Shown one piece after another: positions 26,029-33,300 of a DNA stretch of 34,324 nt. The notes beneath the pieces are model-generated. The model worked only from the letters and a program-made list of their open reading frames with translations. It did no database searches and was not told the DNA's origin. The position numbers and the translations under genes were made by a program. The stretch covers positions 1-34,324 of the forward strand of contig CAMAWN010000043.1 in NCBI GenBank assembly GCA_945861865.1. Reading direction: 5' to 3'. The stretch comes from Candidatus Kuenenia stuttgartensis. Its GTDB lineage: Bacteria > Planctomycetota > Planctomycetia > Planctomycetales > Planctomycetaceae. Position 1 is the stretch's first letter, and each line of letters starts with the position of its first letter.

Positions 26029-27747
26029 ATGAAATGGTTGTCGCGGATTGTTGGCGGAGTCACTTTGTTGTCGGCTTCGATGTCGTTCGGTCAATCGCGT
26101 GAGCCGCATGTTCCGAGGTGCGTGTGTGGGGTGGATCACTCGCCACGATTTGGTTCGCCAGAAGTGAGCTTTTTTTCTCAGGCGACGCGGATGCCGATCA
26201 GCGTCGATCCGTATTTTTCGACTTCGCGCAGCGTGCGTCCGCCGGTCAAAACGCATTCCGTCGCACGCTTCGAGCCAACTCCTGTGCAAGCCGTTGCCGG
26301 TTGTGCTCCGCTGCAAATCAGCGTGCCGGAGGGATTGCTCAATCGGTTGCTGACCGACGAGCGTTCGGAGATCGCTCCCGTGCGCGACGTCATCGCGAGG
26401 GCGGATGTGACTGGCCAACAGTTGACCTCGACGCGAGTCGTCGTCGATCTCAAGCCAAGCTCCGATGATGCCGAGATGCACCTCGTGCTGACCGGAGCCG
26501 TTCACAGCAACACGGTTGGCCGGACGTCCCAGGCGGCGGTTAACACGCTCGGCCGGCATGACGTGCTGGCGGTCAAGCCGGTGATGTTCGACGGCGATCA
26601 GATCACGACCAAGCGACCGCAGGTGTGGGTCGATGTCCACAACAAACACGTTGCTGCGGCGACGGCGTTTGACGGAACGCTGTTCGGCGGAATGGCTCGC
26701 AGCGTGGCGCTCAACACGGCGAACAATCAGCGAGCTCAAGTCGATGCCGAAACGGCTGAGCACCTTTCGGCTCAACTTGGCCCGCAGTTCAATCGTGATG
26801 CCGATCGGCAACTCGCACAGTTCAATCGCGAATGGCGAGACGGCTTGCGGTCACAATTCGGCAATCTCTGGCCGCAACGACTGACGGCCCGCTCGACCGA
26901 TTCGGAGTTGGTCCTGTTGGCCGCGTGGGCAGATGCTCCGGAAATGAAATGGCCAGAGGTCAGCCGATCCGGAGCGTCGAGTCGCCAAGTCGCCGACAGC
27001 GACTCCGTCACCGTTTGGCTGCACGAGTCGGTCGTGAATGCGTGGCTGCGGAAGCTCGATCTCGATGGCAAGACGATGACCGAATCGCAACTGCGCGAAG
27101 TCTTGGAATCGTTCGTCGCGAAGCTCGGTGGCCGAGTGATGCCGCGCGACAAGAAACTTGCCGCATCCGCCAAAGGCGGACTGCCGGGAGCCGCTCCACT
27201 GATTCGGCTCGGTGACAAAGACTCCGTGCGCGTGACGATTGCCGATGACGAATTGCAGTTGATCGTCGTGGCCAGCATCGAAGTCGCCGGCCAAACGGTG
27301 CTCGCCCAAGATGAAATCCGATTGCCGTGGTCGTCGAAGCTGGAACGTGGTGAGTGGCGACTCACGCCGGGCCAACTGGTGTTCGCGAAGGCCGACACCG
27401 GCGTGTCGCTGGTCGGCATGGTCGAGACGATGGCTCGCACACAATTGGCCGCCGCGATCCCGGAGATCACTTTCCCCGAGGCGCTCCCGGTGCCGACGAT
27501 TTCGGCAAATCCGCGTCTGTCGGAATTGCGACTCGCTCGCGCGGAGGCCTCGTCCGGTTGGCTGACGTTTTCGCTGGCGGTTGGTGCGGCGGCTCAGCCG
27601 ATTCGCGAACCGCAACTTCGTCAGTCGGTGCCGGAGGGATACATCCCTGTCGAGCAATTGCGTTCCGAGCCGGTGCCGGTCTCGCCTCCACGGCTGCGTG
27701 CTCCAAGCGATTTCGAGTCGCGTCGCGACCGCAGCTTCTTCCGGTAA
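26029..27747 (+). CDS. Secreted protein of unknown function, possible planctomycete-specific family
   Basis: A 572-residue protein. ATG 26029 is chosen because GGGAG lies 8 bases upstream and a signal peptide follows directly (MKWLSRIVGGVTLLSASMSFGQ), although the frame is open much further up. A short Cys pair (CVCG) follows the signal region. The body has beta-rich segments that seem to repeat: VPEGLLNRLL, then VVVDLKPSSDDAEMHLVLTG in the N-half; VWLHESVVNAWLRKLDLDGKT, then LQLIVVASIEVAGQTVLAQDEI in the C-half. This suggests a duplicated fold. The C-terminus is Pro/Arg-rich. I recognise no catalytic motif or named domain. Its stop faces that of the peptidase gene with twelve bases between. 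Confidence 0.75.
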   Translation: MKWLSRIVGGVTLLSASMSFGQSREPHVPRCVCGVDHSPRFGSPEVSFFSQATRMPISVDPYFSTSRSVRPPVKTHSVARFEPTPVQAVAGCAPLQISVPEGLLNRLLTDERSEIAPVRDVIARADVTGQQLTSTRVVVDLKPSSDDAEMHLVLTGAVHSNTVGRTSQAAVNTLGRHDVLAVKPVMFDGDQITTKRPQVWVDVHNKHVAAATAFDGTLFGGMARSVALNTANNQRAQVDAETAEHLSAQLGPQFNRDADRQLAQFNREWRDGLRSQFGNLWPQRLTARSTDSELVLLAAWADAPEMKWPEVSRSGASSRQVADSDSVTVWLHESVVNAWLRKLDLDGKTMTESQLREVLESFVAKLGGRVMPRDKKLAASAKGGLPGAAPLIRLGDKDSVRVTIADDELQLIVVASIEVAGQTVLAQDEIRLPWSSKLERGEWRLTPGQLVFAKADTGVSLVGMVETMARTQLAAAIPEITFPEALPVPTISANPRLSELRLARAEASSGWLTFSLAVGAAAQPIREPQLRQSVPEGYIPVEQLRSEPVPVSPPRLRAPSDFESRRDRSFFR

Positions 27748-27759
27748 TTCTTGTGACAG

Positions 27760-28677
27760 TTACCGGCCGACATCTTCTGGCACATGCTGCAACCACTCCA
27801 GCAACACGCGGCCGACTTTGACAAGACTCTCGCCGCTGCATTTCTTCGGGATGTCGTTCGTCGTGTGCCAGTGCGGGTAGTCGAAGTCGATGAGGTCGGC
27901 GGTCGGAATTTTGGCGATCTCGTTGAGCGGCACATGATCGTCGTTGATCTCAGTCGGGTAGGGCTTCGAGAGGAACTCCTTATTGAATCCCAATTCCCGA
28001 GCCGTCTCGAACAGGCTGCTGGAGACCTTCGGTGCGAATTTTTGGCTGAGCAGTTCCGGCCGGATGTTGAGATTCTTATCGCCGATCATGTCCACGAGCA
28101 CTCCGCAGACGTACCGATGCGTCGGCGGGCGATCGCGGTATTGCCGAGCGAAGTGCTCGCTGCCCAAAAAGAACTTGCCGCCGTCGCGCTGAAAGATGAA
28201 TTCCTCGCCGTCGAAGAAGACCATGTCAACACCGAACGTTGGCTGAATCGCCAGCAACGAGTGCCCCAATTCCATGAACAACGCCACGCCACTGCCGCCG
28301 TCGTTTGCGCCGAGGAACGTCCCCTTCGGTCGAAACGGATCACGATCAGGAAACGGCCGTGTGTCGTAGTGGCAACACAGCAACACTCGCTCTTTGGCCT
28401 GCGGATGCCACGACACGATCAAATTCTTCATCCGCACCGGCACGCCCTTCGTTGGATGCGGCGTGACGAATTCCTGCAAGCCGACCTGCGCACCCAACTT
28501 CGTGAAGTGCGTATCGAGCAACTCCTGTTGCTTCGTCATCCCGACCGACGCACTTGGCCGTGGTCCCAGCTTGCAGATGTCTTCGAGATAGCCGAACGCG
28601 CGTTGTTCATCCCCCAAGACGGGTGCGGCGACAATCGCAATTTGCAGAACGATGAAACAGAATGTGCTGCGCACCAT
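27760..28677 (-). CDS. Secreted M28-family enzyme, glutaminyl-cyclase-like
   Basis: A 305-residue protein starting at ATG 28677 with a Sec signal peptide (STFCFIVLQIAIVAAPVLG). The zinc/catalytic positions of the M28 fold are visible: His103 and Asp105 in CCHYDTRPFP, Asp126 in GANDGGSGVA, Glu158/Glu159 in FFDGEEF, Asp196/Asp200 in VDMIGDKN and His271 in HWHTTND. The order and surroundings (FFDGEE...LGSEHFA, DDHVPL, WHTTND) match the single-zinc glutaminyl-peptide cyclotransferases more than M28 aminopeptidases. Those enzymes convert N-terminal Gln to pyroglutamate on secreted proteins. A peptidase activity cannot be excluded. It runs opposite to the sialidase-like gene, whose start is 86 bases away. 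Confidence 0.85.
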   Translation of the reverse strand: MVRSTFCFIVLQIAIVAAPVLGDEQRAFGYLEDICKLGPRPSASVGMTKQQELLDTHFTKLGAQVGLQEFVTPHPTKGVPVRMKNLIVSWHPQAKERVLLCCHYDTRPFPDRDPFRPKGTFLGANDGGSGVALFMELGHSLLAIQPTFGVDMVFFDGEEFIFQRDGGKFFLGSEHFARQYRDRPPTHRYVCGVLVDMIGDKNLNIRPELLSQKFAPKVSSSLFETARELGFNKEFLSKPYPTEINDDHVPLNEIAKIPTADLIDFDYPHWHTTNDIPKKCSGESLVKVGRVLLEWLQHVPEDVGR

Positions 28678-28763
28678 TGGGCTCCTTGAGCAAAGCGGCT
28701 GTCGCCGTCCATGTTTGGCCGAACGGCACTCGGCCGCAAGCGGACCACTTCGGAGAGTTTGCC

Positions 28764-29945
28764 ATGTCAGTCGAGATTTCGCGACGTGAGTTTTGGGCTG
28801 CCGGAACTGCTTTTGCCTTCGGGGCAAAGATGATTTCATTGCGAACCGCGCATGCGGAAAATCCGAAGATCGAAGTGTTGGATCGGCGGGTCATCAGTTG
28901 GAAACCGCCGCTGTATCACGGGTGGCCAACATTGGCTCGACGGAAGAGTGGCGAGTTGTTGCTGGTGTTTTCTGGCGGACGCGAGACACATGTGTGCCCG
29001 TTCGGCCGAGTTGAGTTGATGCGGTCGCACGATGATGGCAAGTCGTGGAGTTGGCCGCAGGTGTTGATCGACGGGCCGATTGATGATCGCGATGCGGGCG
29101 TGGTTGAGACGGCGGAGGGTTCGATCCTCGTGACGACGTTCACGTCGCTGGCTTACGAAGCCACTCTGCAAAAGATGGAGAAGGCATCGCTGCCTCCCGG
29201 CAAAGACAAGGACGAACACGACAAGCTGTTGGCGGAGTGGCGGGCCGCACACAACCGCATCAGCGCCGAGCAACGCAAACAGGAACTCGGCACTTGGATG
29301 ATTCGTTCGACCGACGGTGGCGTGACTTGGTCGGCACGATATGCAGTGCCGATCAACAGTCCGCACGGGCCGACTGCGCTGCGCGATGGACGGCTGATTT
29401 ACGCGGGGAAAGCGTTGTGGAAGGATGACCGCATCGGTGTGTGTGAATCGAAAGACGACGGCGTCACGTGGGAGTGGTTGGCGACAATTCCTGCTCGACC
29501 GGGTGATGATCCGAAGCAGTATCACGAACTGCATGCGGTCGAAGCGTCGAATGGGACGTTGCTCGCGCACATTCGCAATCACAACTCGCCGAATGAACGT
29601 GAGACTCTGCAATCGGAATCGACGGATGGTGGGCGAACGTGGTCGGTGCCGCACTCGATGGGTGTGTGGGGGTTGCCTTCGCATTTGCTGCGGCTGCGCG
29701 ACGGTCGCTTGCTGATGAGCTACGGACATCGACGCAAGCCGCTCGGAAATCTTGCGCGAATCAGTGACGACAACGGTCGCAGTTGGAGCGAGCCGCTGAC
29801 GATCAGCAATGACGCGAAATCCGGCGACATGGGATATCCGTCAACGGTGGAGTGCGATGACGGCACGCTCGTCACGGTGTGGTACGAGTTGCTGGCGGTG
29901 TCACCCTTCGCACAGTTGCGACAAGCACGATGGCGTTTGAGTTGA
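28764..29945 (+). CDS. Tat-exported sialidase-like BNR/Asp-box protein
   Basis: A 393-residue protein. ATG 28764 follows GGAGAG at 6 bases and begins a twin-arginine leader (SRREFWAAGTAFAFG at 6-20, cleavage near TAHA at 28-31). Five Asp-boxes of the S-x-D-x-G-x-T/S-W type are visible: 88-95, 182-189, 229-236, 286-293 and 334-341. They mark a six-bladed beta-propeller of the exo-alpha-sialidase/neuraminidase superfamily. A charged helical insert at about 131-175 interrupts the propeller between the first two boxes. The classical N-terminal FRIP motif is not seen, so true sialidase activity is uncertain; many planctomycete members are annotated only as BNR proteins. It diverges from the M28 gene. 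Confidence 0.88.
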   Translation: MSVEISRREFWAAGTAFAFGAKMISLRTAHAENPKIEVLDRRVISWKPPLYHGWPTLARRKSGELLLVFSGGRETHVCPFGRVELMRSHDDGKSWSWPQVLIDGPIDDRDAGVVETAEGSILVTTFTSLAYEATLQKMEKASLPPGKDKDEHDKLLAEWRAAHNRISAEQRKQELGTWMIRSTDGGVTWSARYAVPINSPHGPTALRDGRLIYAGKALWKDDRIGVCESKDDGVTWEWLATIPARPGDDPKQYHELHAVEASNGTLLAHIRNHNSPNERETLQSESTDGGRTWSVPHSMGVWGLPSHLLRLRDGRLLMSYGHRRKPLGNLARISDDNGRSWSEPLTISNDAKSGDMGYPSTVECDDGTLVTVWYELLAVSPFAQLRQARWRLS

Positions 29946-29950
29946 CGTGG

Positions 29951-30009
29951 AGCACGTTTTCAACGTGCTTCTTCGGTCGATGCATTGCCAGGCACGTTGC
30001 AAACGTGTC
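29951..30009 (+). repeat. Two related hairpins with an ACGTT/AACGT core
   Basis: AGCACGTT (29951-29958) and AACGTGCT (29962-29969) form a perfect 8-bp stem with loop TTC, five bases after the sialidase-like stop codon. Twenty-one bases on, GGCACGTT (29991-29998) and AACGTGTC (30002-30009) form a second stem of the same core with one G-U pair. The first could act as a weak terminator, although only a CT-rich tail follows. The shared GCACGTT core suggests copies of one small palindromic unit. Confidence 0.6.
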
Positions 30010-30311
30010 CCACTGTTCTCCGGCAACATTTGCCGTGGATTCGCACGTTTTTCCGATTCTGAAAAAACGCACCAAAATCTGGAACAAGACCCGTTGACCC
30101 TCTTCGTGAGGATGTCATAGGTTCCCGCCCACATCTCTCCGGTGCGGGCTTTCCCGCTCGCGCCACAGTTTCCTGTCTTTGAATTTCCTTTCTTTCTGAC
30201 CTCAGAACCTCTCCCACCCGCGGCGACTCGCCGGCATCACGTACACCCTGAGACTGTCATCGTTGACCGTCGATGCTGAAACGTCGCTGATCTCTCCCGC
30301 CAGTTGGTTTC

Positions 30312-30318
30312 AAGGAGG
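30312..30318 (+). promoter_or_regulatory. Strong ribosome-binding site deciding a TTG start
   Basis: AAGGAGG at 30312-30318 is a near-perfect anti-16S match, eight bases before TTG 30327. No ATG or GTG in this frame lies nearby with such a site, and a signal peptide begins at the TTG, so the secretin gene very probably starts there. Confidence 0.85.
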
Positions 30319-30326
30319 AACTTACT

Positions 30327-33300
30327 TTGCGTAAGGCACTCGGACTTCTCGCCTGGACATCGTTGGCCGCAACCGGCCTGTGGGCCACTCTCCCTGGAGG
30401 GACCACGCGACCCGTGTCGGCTGATCAGCCCACGACCCCCGTTGCGGATCGTAGCCCGGCACCCAGCCGCATCAATCCGTTCTCTCGGTCGCGGTCGAAC
30501 AAGGCTCCGACCAATAAAGAGAATGACGCCACGTATCGCGAGCAAGCCGAAAAGCTGCTCAAGGATGCGCAGGCGTTGGCGCTGCGAGGTGATCTCTCGG
30601 GTGCTCGCACGTTGGCCGAGCGGGCGCAGTCGTTCCCGGTCGAATGGGGTCCGAAGGAACGCTCGCCGGAGAAGTTCATCGCGCAGTTGGACTCTAGCCT
30701 GTCGTACCGCGGAACAGGAACAACGAGTTCGGAGAAACCGAGTGTCAAACCCAGCACGACGACGCCCGGTGATACGAAGACCGCTCAGGCGACTCCGTCG
30801 AGCAAGCCGACAACCAGACCACCAATGAATATCGAGGACGCCCTCGCGAATACTCCCAAGGTCGAGTCGGTACGCACGCCAATTCAACAGGTCAGGAGAG
30901 AGGAGCCGACCGACGACGCCACCGAAGAGATGATCGAGGAGCCGATCGCCGAAGTGTCCGCTCCGGTAACGAAGCGTCCCTCTGGTTTGTCTTCAGCGGA
31001 GAAAATGACGGCGGTCAAGTCCTTGATGCAGCAAGCTCGCCGAGACATCGCGAACGGTGACATCGCGGGTGCTCGTGATAAGGCTGGGCAAGCCGCCGAA
31101 ATCGACGTGGCCTATTCCGTTTTCGATGAACGCCCGGAACAACTCTTGGCCGAGATCGATCGACGAGCGAATAACGTCGGGGAAGGCGTGCCACGCACTC
31201 AAAACCTCGCGCAGGCTCAAAGGGCGACCGCCCCGACGAAGCCGGCCGCAATCAAACCCCAGCTTGCGGAACCTGAGTTTGATGACGCTGAACCGCTGCC
31301 CGCCAAGACCCCGGTGGCGGTGACCACGAAAAAACTGGAGGCCTCTCCTTTTGTGGACGAGAGCCCATTTGATGAAGACGTTCCCGAGACAAAACAACCG
31401 ACCGAGACGGCGGAATTGCCCGCCGTCAACAACGACAAGCAACTGGCTCAGCACCTGCTGAAACAGGCACAGGTTTTCGCCAGCAAGGGCGACTTGGAAC
31501 AAGCGCGGGCGCTGGCACTAGAGGCCAAAGAACTGAACATCACGTACAACTTGTTCGAAGTGCGCCCGGAGCAAGTGTTGGCTCAAGTCGATCGTGCATC
31601 AAACAATCTCACGATCTCGAAGGGAAATTCGAAGGCGAAGTCCGCTGCAAAAGAATTGGTAGACACCGCCACTCCGATCACGAAGCCGTCAAACATTCGC
31701 GAGCCAGCGTTCGATCTCGACGACCAGCCAACGACCGGAACATCGCTGGCAGAGAACACCAAGACAACAGTCGACTCGCTCCAAAATCAGGCGAAGGAAA
31801 CGATTCGTCGGAAAGCCGCGCCGTTGAAGTCGCTCGAAGAAGAAATTGCTGATGAGTCCGCACAAGGCGCGGCTCGCATCGCGGCGGCCAGCAAGGCCAC
31901 AACCAAACTGGCGAACGCGCTCAAGGAGACGGACGACCAAGCTACGGCGAAGGTTCGCCAGCAAGCGATGACGGCTCTCCAGCAAGCACGAACAGAATTG
32001 CAAGCGGGCCGGATCGATGCCGCTCGTCAGAAAGTGCTCGCAGTACAAAAGCTCAACGCGACCTTCGGACTGTGGGACGACCGCCCCGAAGCATTACTGG
32101 AAGAAATCGACCGACTCGCCGCAACCCAGAAGCCGGCTGCTGGGAAAAAACCGGAGTCCAGCGACTCGAAAGCCCAAGCGATGGCCTTGTTGAAGCAAGC
32201 TCGTGCCGATCTGGCGGCGGGCCGAGTTTCGGATGCTCAGGAAAAAGCCACGCAGGCCTCCGAAATGAACGTCGCTTTCGACGTGTTCGACGATCGTCCA
32301 GAATCCGTGTTCACCGCGATTCAGCGAGCGACTCGCAACACGGCCAAGGCTGCGGTGCCGGCAGACGCGGAGTCCGAGTTGTCGTCGAAACCCGCAACGC
32401 AAGTCGCGAACCAGACGCCGTCCAAATCTCTTTCGGAACCGACATCGATTGCGTCGAACCCGATCGCGAACAAATCCGAAGTCGACTTGCTGCCGGTTCC
32501 GCCTGCCGACGAGGACACGGAACCGACCAATGTTGCCGTGATTCATCCGGAAGGGCCATCCGCCGAGCAACTCTTCCGTGAAGGACAGATTCATTTGCAA
32601 AGTGGTAACAAGGCCGCCGCGCATCAAGCGTTCGTTCGAGCCTATCAGTCTGGCCAGAAACTCGACGGCCGACGCAACCAGCAATTGCAAGAGTACCTGC
32701 GAGAGCTCAGCCCGCGCCGCAAGCCGATCCAACTGACCAGCGGTCTAGCGGATGGCGACTCTACGGATGAAGGCACCGAACCGCGCCCGCTCGATCCGCA
32801 ACGCCCAATCGACATCGCGGCCGAGCGACAAAAAGTGCAAGTTGATCGGCTTCGCAGCGAAGTGCTCAACGCCGTCTTCCGCGCCGACCGGTTGCGTGAA
32901 AAAGATCCAGCCAAGTCCATCGAGATTCTCGACCAGGCATTGGCCAACGTCGAAAGCGCTCCGCTGGAGAAACAGGTCACGGCTTCGCTGGCCACAACGC
33001 TGCGAAAAACGCGATCCGAGATTGAGAGCTTCCAGAAACAAATGGAACCGAACCTCGCGCAGTCCCACCGCAATGACGAGGTCAAACAGGCCATCAACAT
33101 CACTCGCAACACAAAAGTGCGGGTCGAGCGCGAGTTCGCCAACCTCGTCAAGGAATTCAACGAACTGATGGAACAGAAGCGGTTCGCCGAGGCCGAAGTC
33201 ATCGCCAAGCAAGCGAAGGAACTCGCTCCGGAAAATCCCGTCTCGGAGACGCTGATTTTGAAATCGGTCCTCGCCCGGCGTGTCGACAGCAATGAGAAGC

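Larger units (their letters stand above)
29946..30326 (+). other. Intergenic region upstream of the secretin gene
   Basis: About 380 bases with no gene I can support. It contains two tandem related hairpins near its left end (29951-30009), AT-richer tracts around 30040-30080, a pyrimidine-rich stretch around 30170-30220, and the strong ribosome-binding site of the secretin gene at its right end. A weak stem CCCGC/GCGGG spans about 30126-30150. The promoter of the secretin gene should lie here. No riboswitch family was recognised. Confidence 0.5.

Noticed and set aside
30304..30828. 174-codon frame overlapping the start of the secretin gene
   Set aside because: Arg/Ser-rich out-of-frame product; the secretin frame has the ribosome-binding site, signal peptide and repeats.
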